Assembly (NCBI RefSeq): GCF_020991415.1
Contig: NZ_JAJMOY010000004.1
Coordinates: 62,001-126,000 of the forward strand
Direction: 5' to 3'
DNA from: Flavobacterium sp. ENC
GTDB taxonomy: Bacteria > Bacteroidota > Bacteroidia > Flavobacteriales > Flavobacteriaceae
Length of the DNA: 64,000 nucleotides
Numbering within the stretch: the first letter of the stretch is position 1; every line of letters starts with the position of its first letter. Below, piece by piece: positions 5,668 through 15,140 of this stretch. A model generated the notes under the pieces. The model was not told the DNA's origin, made no database searches, and worked only from the letters and a program-made list of their open reading frames with translations. A program made the translations under genes and the position numbers.

Positions 5668-8574
5668 ATGTCAATACTTAAGGATTTAGAACAATTATCA
5701 GCATCGTTGGAAGGAACACTTTTATACGATGATCTTCATAAAACGCTTTATTCGACTGATGCTTCGGTGTACCGGATCAAACCAAAAGCGGTTGCGGTGC
5801 CTAAAACCAATGCAGATATTACCAAACTAATCCGGTTTGCAGCGGCGCATGATCTTTCGATTACGCCCCGAACTGCCGGAACGTCCCTGGCCGGACAAAC
5901 GGTGGGCGACGGGATTGTGGTCGATGTTTCGAAGAACTTTACCAAAATCCTGAATTTCGATCCCATTCAAAAAACCGTTACGGTACAGCCCGGTGTAATT
6001 CGCGACGAACTGAATTTGTTCCTGAAACCGCATGGCGTATTTTTCGGTCCTAACACTTCGACTTCCAACCGCTGTATGATTGGCGGAATGGTCGGGAATA
6101 ATTCTTCCGGAACGACTTCAATCCGATACGGCGTAACGCGCGATAAAATTGTAGAGATCAAAGCAATTTTGAGCGATGGTAGTGAAGTTGTTTTTAAGGA
6201 ACTGACTTCGGCTCAGTTTATCGAAAAAACCAAAGGCGATACTTTAGAAAATAAAATATACAAAAGCGTTTACGACGAACTGTCGGTAAAAGCTACGCAG
6301 GACGAAATTGTAAAGGAGTTTCCGAAACCGGAAATTCACCGCAGAAATACCGGTTATGCCGTTGATATTTTACTGAAATCAGATTTGTTTGGCGGAACGG
6401 AACCTACCATAAATCTCGGAAAACTGCTTTGCGGCAGCGAAGGAACCCTGGCCTTTACGACCGAAGTTACGCTGAAGGTGGATGATTTGCCACCGGCACA
6501 TAATATTATGGTAGTGGCCCATTATCACAGCATTCACGAATCGCTGGAGTCGGTTGTGGTGGCCATGAAACACCATTTGTATACCTGCGAAATGATCGAT
6601 GATACAATTTTGGATTGTACGAAAACGAATCGGGAGCACATTAAAAACAGGTTCTTTTTGGTGGGCGAACCTAAAGCAATCATGATGTTTGAAGTAGCAT
6701 CAAACGATCCCGAAGATGCCGAAAATCAGGCGAATGCTTTGGTGGCCGATTTAGAAAAAAATAACTTTGGTTACGCACTTGTAAAAATTTACGGAGCCGA
6801 TATAGATAAAGTAAACGAGCTCAGAAAAGCCGGATTAGGGCTTTTAGGAAGTATTGTAGGCGATAATAAAGCAGCCGATTCTATTGAAGATACGGCAGTT
6901 GAGGTAAACGACCTGCCCGAATATATTGCGGAGTTTTCGGCAATGATGTTACGTCACGGCCAGGAAGCAATTTATTACGCGCATGCGGGTGCAGGGGAAT
7001 TGCACCTGCGTCCGGTTTTGAACCTGAAGAAAACTTCTGACTTAAAATTGTTCAGAACCATCGCGACGGATGTAGCGATTTTGGTCAAAAAATACAGGGG
7101 ATCGCTAAGCGGGGAACACGGCGATGGAATCGTACGCGGTGAATTTATTCCGTTTATGATTGGCGAAACGAATTATGAACTGCTGAAACGAATCAAATTG
7201 GCCTTTGACCCGAATTCAGTTTTGAATATCGGAAAGATTGTCAACGCCTTAAAAATGGACGAAAACCATCGTGTGGTATCGGGAAGGACAGAGCCGGATA
7301 TTAAAACCTTTCAGGATTTCTCAGACAGTCTGGGGATTTTACGTGCAGCCGAAAAATGCAACGGTTCGGGCGATTGCCGAAAATTGCCATCGGCAGGAGG
7401 AGCGATGTGTCCGAGTTATCGTGCCACAAAAAACGAAAAAGAAACTACGCGTGCCAGAGCCAACGCACTGCGTGAATACCTGACGTATTCGGAGAAAGAA
7501 AACAAATTTGACCAGAAAGAACTGTACGAAGTTTTTGAGTTGTGTGTAAGCTGTAAAGCCTGCGCCAGCGAATGTCCGAGTAATGTAGACGTCGCCACAC
7601 TGAAAGCCGAATTTTTATACCAATACCAAAAAGCAAACGGATTTTCGACCCGAAACAAGATTTTTGCGCACAATGCCAAACTGAATAAAATGGGAAGTAT
7701 TTTTCCGTCGATCACGAATTTTATTTCGAATCAGCCGCTGGTAAAGAAAAGTATGGGTATTGCGCCGGAAAGACAGGTTCCGTTGCTGGCTAAAAAAACT
7801 TTTAGAAAATGGTACGACAATCAGAAAAAGCAAAACCATGATTTCCCGAACGGGCAGGTCTATTTGTTTAATGATGAATTTACGAATTACTATGATGTCA
7901 ATATCGGTATTGATGCTTTCGAACTGTTGACAAAATTAGGGTACGAAGTTTTGGTTGTGGATCACGAAGAAAGCGGCAGGACCTATTTGTCGAAAGGATT
8001 TCTGGAAGAAGCCAAAAAGATTGCCAATACCAATGTGGGTATTTTTAAGGATTTGGTTTCCGCAAAAGCACCGTTAATCGGAATCGAACCATCGGCCATT
8101 CTGACTTTCAGGGACGAATACCTGCGTCTGGCGGATGATAAGGAAGCAGCTGAAAAGTTGTCTCACAGTGCTTTGACCATAGAGGAATTCTTTAAAAGAG
8201 AAATTCTTGACGGTAAGATTACACCGGATTCATTTTCGGAAGAAAAGAGAGAAATTAAAATCCACGGGCACTGTCATCAGAAATCACTGAGTTCTGTAGA
8301 AGCGACTTTTGCCATGCTGAATTTACCGAAGAACAATCTGGTTACGATTTATAATTCAGGCTGTTGCGGAATGGCAGGTTCTTTTGGATATGAAAAAGAG
8401 CATTATCAGGTCAGCATGCAAATGGGAGAGGACACTTTATTTCCCAAAGTGCGTGCGACTGCCGAAAATGTAAAAATCGCCGCGGCCGGAACCAGCTGTC
8501 GTCATCAGATTTTTGACGGAACCAGCAGGGAAGCCCAGCACCCGGTAAGTATCCTGAAAAGCTGTCTAAAGTAG
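5668..8574 (+). CDS. FAD-linked oxidase / iron-sulfur dehydrogenase (YdiJ / D-2-hydroxyacid dehydrogenase type)
   Basis: 968 residues, close to the length of YdiJ-type D-2-hydroxyglutarate dehydrogenases. An N-terminal FAD-binding oxidase domain is shown by PRTAGTSLAGQTVGDG (about 67-82) and NNSSGTTSIRYG. Next come a C-terminal FAD-oxidase region and two 4Fe-4S cysteine clusters: CNGSGDC...C near 563-575 and CVSCKACASECPS near 624-636. The C-terminal part has CCG-type cysteine motifs (GHCHQKS near 866 and SGCCGMAG near 897). The enzyme should oxidise a 2-hydroxyacid such as D-2-hydroxyglutarate or D-lactate and pass electrons on through its Fe-S centres; the exact substrate cannot be read from the sequence. 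It is monocistronic, flanked by repeats. Confidence 0.88.
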   Translation: MSILKDLEQLSASLEGTLLYDDLHKTLYSTDASVYRIKPKAVAVPKTNADITKLIRFAAAHDLSITPRTAGTSLAGQTVGDGIVVDVSKNFTKILNFDPIQKTVTVQPGVIRDELNLFLKPHGVFFGPNTSTSNRCMIGGMVGNNSSGTTSIRYGVTRDKIVEIKAILSDGSEVVFKELTSAQFIEKTKGDTLENKIYKSVYDELSVKATQDEIVKEFPKPEIHRRNTGYAVDILLKSDLFGGTEPTINLGKLLCGSEGTLAFTTEVTLKVDDLPPAHNIMVVAHYHSIHESLESVVVAMKHHLYTCEMIDDTILDCTKTNREHIKNRFFLVGEPKAIMMFEVASNDPEDAENQANALVADLEKNNFGYALVKIYGADIDKVNELRKAGLGLLGSIVGDNKAADSIEDTAVEVNDLPEYIAEFSAMMLRHGQEAIYYAHAGAGELHLRPVLNLKKTSDLKLFRTIATDVAILVKKYRGSLSGEHGDGIVRGEFIPFMIGETNYELLKRIKLAFDPNSVLNIGKIVNALKMDENHRVVSGRTEPDIKTFQDFSDSLGILRAAEKCNGSGDCRKLPSAGGAMCPSYRATKNEKETTRARANALREYLTYSEKENKFDQKELYEVFELCVSCKACASECPSNVDVATLKAEFLYQYQKANGFSTRNKIFAHNAKLNKMGSIFPSITNFISNQPLVKKSMGIAPERQVPLLAKKTFRKWYDNQKKQNHDFPNGQVYLFNDEFTNYYDVNIGIDAFELLTKLGYEVLVVDHEESGRTYLSKGFLEEAKKIANTNVGIFKDLVSAKAPLIGIEPSAILTFRDEYLRLADDKEAAEKLSHSALTIEEFFKREILDGKITPDSFSEEKREIKIHGHCHQKSLSSVEATFAMLNLPKNNLVTIYNSGCCGMAGSFGYEKEHYQVSMQMGEDTLFPKVRATAENVKIAAAGTSCRHQIFDGTSREAQHPVSILKSCLK

Positions 8575-8580
8575 CAGATT

Positions 8581-9095
8581 AACCACAGATGACACAGATC
8601 AAACGGATTAACACGGATTAACACGGATTTTAATCTGCTAAATCTGCAAAATCTGCGAGAGAAAATTTTAGCCACTCTCTATAATCTATCCGGATAAAAA
8701 AAACGCTCTCGCAGATTTGGCAGATTTGGCAGATTTTTTTTGCAAAGTCTAAGAGAAACCCGCGTTGGTCTATTTTATCGGTTAGATCATCAGGTAAAAG
8801 AATAACCACGGATGACACAGATCAAACGGATTAGCACGGATTTTAATCTGCGGAATCTGCAAAATCTGCGAGAGAAAATTTTAGCACTCTCTATAGTCTA
8901 TCCGGATAAAAAAAAACACTCCCGCAGATTTGGCAGATTTGGCAGATTTTTTTTGTAAAGTCTAAAGAGAAACCCGCGTTGGTCTATTTTATCGGTTAGA
9001 TCGTTAGGTAAAAGAAAAACCACGGATGACGCAGATCAAACGGATTAGCACGGATTTTAATCTGCGGAATCTGCAAAATCTGCGGGAGTTTTAAT
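8581..9095. repeat. Tandem ~215-bp repeats with internal long inverted repeats
   Basis: Units begin AACCAC(A/G)GATGAC at 8581, 8804 and 9018; the third is partial. Each full unit has an arm of ATCTGC(A/C)AA-type words that is complementary to a later GCAGATTTGGCAGATTT arm. The same arm recurs alone at about 15358-15392. No protein is encoded. Confidence 0.8.
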
Positions 9096-9219
9096 CTGCA
9101 GCAAAAACAATCAGCGTAAACCTGTTTAATCCGTAAAAGCCGCGTGCCATAAAAAAACAGGTTCCGGAAATTAAAACAATTTGTGTTGAAAAAAATCGTG
9201 CTAAAACAAAATCGTTTTA

Positions 9220-9258
9220 TATATTTGATTTCAGGATAAAATTTGCATTATTTGCAAA
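9220..9258 (+). promoter_or_regulatory. Possible promoter and dyad before the amino acid permease
   Basis: TATATTTG (-7 type) at 9220-9227. A dyad TTTGCA-TTATT-TGCAAA at 9242-9258 lies just downstream, where a repressor could bind. No -33 match is seen. Confidence 0.35.
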
Positions 9259-9308
9259 ATAAAAGCATAAAGTTAGAATTATATTAATTTTTAATCGTAA
9301 AACCATAT

Positions 9309-11252
9309 ATGGCATTTTCAAGTTTATTTCGAAAAAAAACCGTACAGGATATCCTGAAGCAAGTCGCAAAAAACGAGGCAGACGGTCATAATGCGTTAGG
9401 AAAACACCTGACAGCACGTGATTTAACTGCTTTTGGTATTGCTGCAATTGTTGGGGCAGGAATTTTTAGTACAATCGGTAAAGCCAGTGCCGACGGAGGA
9501 CCAGCAGTAATCTTTTTGTTCCTTTTTACAGCCGTTGCCTGTAGTTTTGCGGCATTTGCCTATGCAGAATTTGCCTCGATGGTGCCGGTTTCAGGAAGTG
9601 CTTATACCTATTCGTATGTGGCTTTTGGAGAAATAATAGCATGGGTGATTGGCTGGGCGCTGATTATGGAATATTCGGTCGGAAATATAACCGTCGCCAT
9701 ATCGTGGAGTGATTATTTTACAGGACTCCTCGCCAGTGGAGGCATTCAGCTCCCGCAATGGGTTCAGATGGATTACCTAACCGCCTCCAACGGATTTGAT
9801 AACGCAACAGCTTTAATGCATAGCGGAAAAGCATTCGCAAATTTAGAACCCGCTTTACAATCAGCTTACACCGCCTGGACGACTTCACCGGTCTTATTTG
9901 GCAGGTTTCACTTTGTAGCCGATCTTCCGGCTTTACTAATCATTATCTTAATTACAGCATTGATTTACCGAGGAATGAAAGAATCCCGTAACGCGAGTAA
10001 CGTAATGGTGGTCGTAAAACTTTGTATTGTACTTTTGGTAATTGCAGTAGGTGTATTTTATGTAGATACGGCCAATTGGGATCCGTTTGCACCAAATGGA
10101 GTAAGTGGCGTATTGAAAGGAGTTTCAGCCGTATTTTTTGCCTATATCGGTTTTGATGCTATTTCTACTACGGCAGAAGAATGTAAAAATCCACAGCGTG
10201 ATTTACCGCGCGGAATGATGTGGGCCATTATTATATGTACTATTTTATATATTGCCATTGCCCTGGTACTGACCGGAATGGTAAGTTATAACCAATTAAA
10301 TGTTGGTGACCCCTTAGCCTTCGTATTCGAAAAATTAGATCTGAAATGGATGTCAGGAATTATTGCCGTAAGTGCCGTAATTGCCATGGCAAGTGTTTTA
10401 CTGGTTTTCCAGATGGGACAGCCGCGTATCTGGATGAGTATGAGCCGCGACGGATTATTGCCAAAACGTTTTTCTAAAGTACACCCTAAATATAAAACGC
10501 CGTCTTATGCTACTATCGTAACCGGTTTTGTGGTTGCGGTTCCGGCTTTGTTTTTAAATCTTACTATGGTAACCGATTTATGCAGTATCGGAACTTTGTT
10601 TGCCTTCGTTTTAGTTTGCGCGGGAGTTTTGGTTTTGCAGAATAAACCGGAAATACCAAGAGGAAAATTCAAGACACCTTATGTGAATTCACAATATATC
10701 ATGCCGGTTTTACTCATCATCGGACTGGTCTTTGCCTTCGGATACAATAAAAAAGCAACCATGAGTTTTATTACAAACGAAACTCAAATCAACAGTTCGG
10801 CAGACATCATTACTTCACTGGATAAAAACGATTCTGAAAAAGTATTCCGTTATTTAAAAAGTATAGATGTTCAGAATAAAACTGCCGAAACTTCAGATTT
10901 AGAGCATTTGTTAGGGCAATATCAGTCTGATGATGCGAAATATGCTGAAGTAGTAAAGGGGTTGCCAATCGATGATTCATTAAAATACGAAAGCGGATTC
11001 AGCTTATTCAAACACAAAATTCCAATGTGGATTTTCTTATTTGTTCTGGTTGGATTAACCGTTTGGGCTTTCAGACAAAAATTATCATTGATTCCGCTTT
11101 TGGGCTTAATCTGCTGTTTGTATATGATGGCGGAATTAAGTGTCTGGAACTGGATTTACTTTACAGTCTGGCTGCTTATAGGTCTTTGTATTTATTTCGG
11201 CTTCAGCAGAAAAAACAGCAAGCTGAATTTTATTGAAGAAGTTAAAAGTTAG
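9309..11252 (+). CDS. APC-family amino acid permease (cationic amino acid transporter type)
   Basis: 647 residues in the inner membrane. An early AFGIAAIVGAGIFSTIG is the APC substrate-binding TM1, followed by about ten further hydrophobic helices including the conserved FFAYIGFDAISTTAEE. It is longer than bacterial relatives of about 470-500 residues because a hydrophilic stretch of about 75 residues (about 490-565) is inserted before the final hydrophobic helices. It probably imports amino acids by proton symport; the substrate is not determined. A terminator follows at 11272-11304, so it is a single-gene unit. Confidence 0.85.
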   Translation: MAFSSLFRKKTVQDILKQVAKNEADGHNALGKHLTARDLTAFGIAAIVGAGIFSTIGKASADGGPAVIFLFLFTAVACSFAAFAYAEFASMVPVSGSAYTYSYVAFGEIIAWVIGWALIMEYSVGNITVAISWSDYFTGLLASGGIQLPQWVQMDYLTASNGFDNATALMHSGKAFANLEPALQSAYTAWTTSPVLFGRFHFVADLPALLIIILITALIYRGMKESRNASNVMVVVKLCIVLLVIAVGVFYVDTANWDPFAPNGVSGVLKGVSAVFFAYIGFDAISTTAEECKNPQRDLPRGMMWAIIICTILYIAIALVLTGMVSYNQLNVGDPLAFVFEKLDLKWMSGIIAVSAVIAMASVLLVFQMGQPRIWMSMSRDGLLPKRFSKVHPKYKTPSYATIVTGFVVAVPALFLNLTMVTDLCSIGTLFAFVLVCAGVLVLQNKPEIPRGKFKTPYVNSQYIMPVLLIIGLVFAFGYNKKATMSFITNETQINSSADIITSLDKNDSEKVFRYLKSIDVQNKTAETSDLEHLLGQYQSDDAKYAEVVKGLPIDDSLKYESGFSLFKHKIPMWIFLFVLVGLTVWAFRQKLSLIPLLGLICCLYMMAELSVWNWIYFTVWLLIGLCIYFGFSRKNSKLNFIEEVKS

Positions 11253-11271
11253 ACGTTAGAAGTTATACAGG

Positions 11272-11304
11272 AAAGCCGTTTTGAGAGATCAGAACGGCTT
11301 TTTT
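11272..11304 (+). terminator. Terminator of the amino acid permease
   Basis: AAAGCCGTT pairs with AACGGCTTT, followed by T. Confidence 0.85.
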
Positions 11305-11502
11305 GTTTGTCGGTCACATTGCACCTGCTTAATTTTCGCGCGGGTTGTACTGACTGAATGCGTTTATTGGGATTTTTTTATTCGGTTGCGATTGGTTTAC
11401 CGTCATACATAAAATTATTTTATTTAAAAATATTCCTGAATATTCCGGCAAGTAATTTTTGCTTTAATTTGCCGTCGGTAATTTTAAACTTAATTTTAAT
11501 AC

Positions 11503-12597
11503 ATGAATTTTCTTAAAAGCATATTTGGAAAGAAAGAGGCACCTGTAAAATCATACAGTGATTTCTGGGACTGGTTTGTAAAACACGAGAAAGCGTTTTT
11601 TAAAGTGGTACAGAAAGGCGATACTATACATAAAGATTTCTTTGAATTGCTATCTCCAAAACTGGACGAAATTCATGATAGTATCTATTTCCTGACCGGA
11701 ATGCTGGACGATCAAACTGCTGAACTGATCCTGACACCGGACGGCGCCATTAAAAATATTTATGTGATTGAAGAGTTGGTAGCTGCTGCTCCTGAAATCG
11801 AAGGTTGGAAATTCACAGCTCTGAAGCCTGCATCGGATATTAAAGATGTTAGCATTAATTATGAAGGTTTTAAATTTAATTCCGGGAATTTAAAATTTTA
11901 TCCCAATTTGCATAAAAATTATCCGGATGAAATTGATCTGACTATTGTTTACGATGATTTTACAGAGGATAAAAAAGCTGCGGCAGCCAATGGAGTTTAT
12001 ATTTTCCTGGATAATTATTTAGGTGAATTGCATGCCGTTACTTTAATTGATAGCATGAAAGTAGTTGGTAACGAAGGCATTTCCGAAGAGTTAATTCCGA
12101 TTGAAAAACTAAAGGATTATTTAATCTGGAGAGAAAAAGAGTTTGTGGAGAAATACGAAGGAATCAGGCACAATAGTGAAGATGATGCTTACGCAAATTT
12201 TGAAGGAAAAAGAAAATCGGGTGGAATTGTTTTAGCTTTAATCAATACAACGATTCTGGAATGGGATAAAAAAGCGTCGCATCCCTGGGTTTTTATTGTA
12301 TCCATTCCATTTAAGAGTACTGATGAAAGTGGCTTACCGGATAGCGATTCCTATAAATTACTGGATGAAATTGAAGATGAAATAAGCGCTGACCTCAAAG
12401 ACTTAGAGGGGTATTTAAATATTGGAAGAGAAACAGCTAATGGAAAAAGAGAAATCTTTTTTGCCTGTAAAGAATTTAGAAAACCACCAAAAGTTTTAGA
12501 CGCGATCATTAAAAAGTACAGCGAGACATTTGAAATTAGCTATGAAATTTATAAAGATAAATACTGGCAATCGTTTAGGCATTATCAGCAAAAATAA
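11503..12597 (+). CDS. DUF695-type protein of unknown function
   Basis: 364 residues, soluble, no signal peptide. The C-terminal third (about residues 245-355, with ILEWDKKASHPWVFIVSIP and a following EIEDEI..DL stretch) resembles the DUF695 family. The N-terminal two thirds is an unassigned domain with SDFWDWFVKHEKAFFKVV near the start. No catalytic motif is evident. Start ATG at 11503 follows a 250-base spacer. A strong terminator follows immediately, so it appears monocistronic. Confidence 0.7.
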   Translation: MNFLKSIFGKKEAPVKSYSDFWDWFVKHEKAFFKVVQKGDTIHKDFFELLSPKLDEIHDSIYFLTGMLDDQTAELILTPDGAIKNIYVIEELVAAAPEIEGWKFTALKPASDIKDVSINYEGFKFNSGNLKFYPNLHKNYPDEIDLTIVYDDFTEDKKAAAANGVYIFLDNYLGELHAVTLIDSMKVVGNEGISEELIPIEKLKDYLIWREKEFVEKYEGIRHNSEDDAYANFEGKRKSGGIVLALINTTILEWDKKASHPWVFIVSIPFKSTDESGLPDSDSYKLLDEIEDEISADLKDLEGYLNIGRETANGKREIFFACKEFRKPPKVLDAIIKKYSETFEISYEIYKDKYWQSFRHYQQK

Positions 12598-12604
12598 ATA
12601 ACAG

Positions 12605-12639
12605 AAAGCCGTTCCGGAATAATTCCCGAACGGCTTTTT
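12605..12639. terminator. Terminator between the DUF695 gene and the PLP lyase (convergent)
   Basis: AAAGCCGTTC pairs with GAACGGCTTT. It sits between two convergent genes and could serve both. Confidence 0.85.
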
Positions 12640-12648
12640 AGTGTGTTT

Positions 12649-12729
12649 TTTGCCACTAATTACACGAATTGCACGAATTATTTTTTGCATGCAGATTAAT
12701 TCGCGGAAATTAGTGTAATTAGTGGCAAA
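12649..12729. repeat. Short inverted-repeat element (MITE/REP-like)
   Basis: A perfect 17-bp terminal inverted repeat, TTTGCCACTAATTACAC at 12649-12665 and its complement at 12713-12729, in an 81-bp element. Inside are GCACGAATT words. The termini match the larger element at 20696-20932. Confidence 0.75.
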
Positions 12730-12746
12730 GGAATAATCATTTTCAT

Positions 12747-13949
12747 TTACAAAATCCCAAGCTCTACCATACAAGCCTTCATCATCTCGTAAGTACGCTG
12801 GATATCATTATCCAAACCAATAGAAAAACGAATTAAACCATCGGTAAGTCCCATTTCGGCCTGTTCTTCGAGTGGAATCTCACTCGAAGTCGAAGTTCCC
12901 GGAGCGCTGAACAACGTTTTGTAGAAACCTAAACTCACCGCCAGATAGCCCAGATTTCTGGCCTGCATTAATTCCATCAATTCATTGGCTTTGTCAAGAG
13001 TGCCCACATCAATCGTCATCATACCGCCAAAACCATATTCCGGATTGATCATCGTTTTGTACAATTCATGGCTCGGGTGGCTTTTTAATCCCGGATAAAC
13101 CGTTTTTAAACCGTCAGCTTCAAATTGATCGGCGAGAAAATGAGCATTATGACTGTGTTGTTTCACACGGATATGAAGGGTACGAAGATTTTTCATCACA
13201 CTCGCAGAACGCAGACTGTCCATAGTAGGCCCTAAAAGCATGCTCGCACCGCTGTTTACATTTTTTAAGGAATTGACAAACTCCTTAGAAGCACAGGTCA
13301 CACCACCCACCGTATCGCTGCTCCCGTTAATGTATTTCGTCAAACTGTGAATCACGATATCAGCGCCCAGTTTTGCCGGAGAAACCGATAAAGGCGAAAA
13401 CGTATTGTCCACCACTAATTTCAGGTTGTATTTTTTTGCAATTTTAGCCAGACCGGCAATATCCGCCACTTCCAATAAAGGGTTACTTACGGTTTCGCAA
13501 TACAGCACTTTTGTGTTGGGCGTAAGGGCAGCTTCTACAACATCTAACTTCGTGATGTCTACAAAACTGGTTTCGATACCAAAACGAGGCGTAAAATTTT
13601 TAAGGAAAGCATAAGTTCCGCCATAAATGGTTCTGCTCGAAACAATATGATCGCCTGCGCCGCACAATTGCAGGAGAGTAGGGGTAATGGCACCCATTCC
13701 CGAAGCCGAAACATTTGCCGTCTCCGTGCCTTCCATCGCGGCCAAAGCCTGATCCAGGTATAAATTACTGGGCGAAGAATGGCGTGAATACAGGTAACAG
13801 CCTTCCATATTGCCTTCAAAGGTATCGAACATGGTTTTTGCCGAAAGAAAAGTATAAGTCGATGAATCTGAAATCGACGGATTCACACCGCCAAATTCAC
13901 CAAAATATTGTAAATCCTGAATCTTGTCTGCTGGGTTAAAGTTTTTCAT
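12747..13949 (-). CDS. Cys/Met-metabolism PLP-dependent enzyme (methionine gamma-lyase / cystathionine synthase-lyase family)
   Basis: 400 residues of the cystathionine gamma-synthase-like fold-type-I family. The PLP lysine is probably Lys205 in IHSLTKYINGSSD, with the cofactor Asp181 in VVDNTF and YSRHSSPSN (54-62) in the substrate region. It acts on sulfur amino acids: either gamma-elimination of methionine or gamma-replacement of homoserine esters. The sequence alone does not decide between these. It is divergent from an Lrp/AsnC regulator 422 bases away, a layout typical for a regulator controlling an amino acid-degrading neighbour, so methionine catabolism is favoured. That is inference. 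Confidence 0.8.
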   Translation of the reverse strand: MKNFNPADKIQDLQYFGEFGGVNPSISDSSTYTFLSAKTMFDTFEGNMEGCYLYSRHSSPSNLYLDQALAAMEGTETANVSASGMGAITPTLLQLCGAGDHIVSSRTIYGGTYAFLKNFTPRFGIETSFVDITKLDVVEAALTPNTKVLYCETVSNPLLEVADIAGLAKIAKKYNLKLVVDNTFSPLSVSPAKLGADIVIHSLTKYINGSSDTVGGVTCASKEFVNSLKNVNSGASMLLGPTMDSLRSASVMKNLRTLHIRVKQHSHNAHFLADQFEADGLKTVYPGLKSHPSHELYKTMINPEYGFGGMMTIDVGTLDKANELMELMQARNLGYLAVSLGFYKTLFSAPGTSTSSEIPLEEQAEMGLTDGLIRFSIGLDNDIQRTYEMMKACMVELGIL

Positions 13950-14046
13950 AGTAGTTTTTTGAGTTGCTATTTTATTGTTTTTGTAATTGATATTGGAATT
14001 TGGAATTTATGTTTTTGGAATTTACATCCTGAACTAGTCGAAGGAT

Positions 14047-14195
14047 GAGGAGCTATTTCCAGCTTTCCGTTTCAAGTCCTCATGAAAAAGGCAAGTTTCT
14101 AATGTTGTAAAAAGAGCTTCCGTTGGTCGCTTTTTTACAACAAGAAACTTTTGCCTTTTTTATTCCGGGCTTTCCACTTCAATCTGGGCTATGAA
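14047..14195. repeat. Palindromic repeat element between the PLP lyase and lrp genes
   Basis: Nested arms: AAAAAGGCAA (14085-14094) with TTGCCTTTTT (14151-14160), GTTTCT with AGAAAC, and TGTTGTAAAAAGAGC with GCTTTTTTACAACA. The hairpin is flanked by direct repeats of GCTTTCCGTTTCAAGTC type (about 14062 and 14169). A decayed relative is at about 41241-41306. The rest of the 13950-14371 spacer is plain AT-rich sequence. Confidence 0.7.
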
Positions 14196-14371
14196 ACTCT
14201 TTTTCAAAATAAATCCTGTTCAAAATAACAGTTTATCAGAAAATTAATCAATGATGTAGATTGTAATTAGATTTTAAAACTATAATTAATCTTTAATTAG
14301 GAATATTTATCTAAATTTGATTTGCAAATTACAGATCACTAGATTTTCTTTCATCTCCTAAAACCAACAAA

Positions 14372-14827
14372 ATGACTTTAGACGCCACCGATAAAAAACT
14401 ATTGGTTTTACTACAAACCGACAGTAAAAAAACAACCAAGGAATTGTCCCTAAAACTTAATCTTTCTGTAACGGCGGTTTACGAACGAATCAAAAAATTG
14501 GAGCGTGAAGGAATAATCAAAAACTACGTAGCATTAGTTGATAAATCCAAAATTGACAAAGGCTTTGTGGTTTTCTGCCACTTAAAACTGATTCAGCATA
14601 CCAAAGAATTCCTGACCAAATTCGAGAGCGAAGTTGTTCAGCTCAACGAAGTGTTGGAATGTCACCATGTAAGCGGTGATTACGATTATATCCTCAAAGT
14701 CCTTGTAAAAGACATGGAAGCCTACCGCGAATTTCTGGTAACCAAACTCACGACATTACAGCACATCGGCAGCACACAAAGTACTTTTATGATTAGTGAA
14801 GTGAAGAATTCAACGGTTATTTTTTGA
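14372..14827 (+). CDS. Lrp/AsnC-family transcriptional regulator
   Basis: 151 residues, the usual length for the family. The N-terminal winged helix-turn-helix covers about residues 3-60 (LDATDKKLLVLLQTDSKKTTKELSL and a recognition helix AVYERIKKLEREGII). The C-terminal RAM ligand-binding domain contains VSGDYDYILKVLVKD, the conserved G-DYD motif of the effector site. It probably senses an amino acid and controls the divergent PLP lyase (12747-13949) and itself. No convincing operator was picked out, because the spacer is filled by a repeat element. Confidence 0.88.
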   Translation: MTLDATDKKLLVLLQTDSKKTTKELSLKLNLSVTAVYERIKKLEREGIIKNYVALVDKSKIDKGFVVFCHLKLIQHTKEFLTKFESEVVQLNEVLECHHVSGDYDYILKVLVKDMEAYREFLVTKLTTLQHIGSTQSTFMISEVKNSTVIF

Positions 14828-14867
14828 GGGGCTGAGGTTCTGAGTGGCTAAGATGCTAAGTTTTTTT

Positions 14868-15140
14868 AGTTTCAGGTTTGAACTTTGCGTCTTTGCGACT
14901 TTGCGTGAGAAGACTGGAGATCAGGTTTTTAGGCGCAAAGGTTCAGAGAGGCAAAGGTTCAAAGGTTTTTTAGTTTCAGGTTTAGAACTTTGTGTCTTCG
15001 CGGCTTTGCGTGAGAAGATTGGAGATCAGGTTTTTAGGTGCAAAGGTTAAAAGGTTTTTTAGTTTCAGGTTTAGAACTTTTTGTCTTCGCGTCTTTGCGT
15101 GAGAAGACTGGGAGATCAGGTTTTAGGTGCAAAGTGGTAA
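14868..15140. repeat. Three imperfect tandem repeats after lrp
   Basis: AGTTTCAGG(T)TT...GCGTCTTTGCGACTTTGCGTGAGAAG-type units start at 14868, 14972 and 15061 (spacing 104 and 89). The open frames through this stretch are repeat artefacts. Confidence 0.75.

Noticed and set aside
14844..15050. 68-residue frame after lrp
   Set aside because: Lies inside the three tandem repeats and has a repeated sequence itself.
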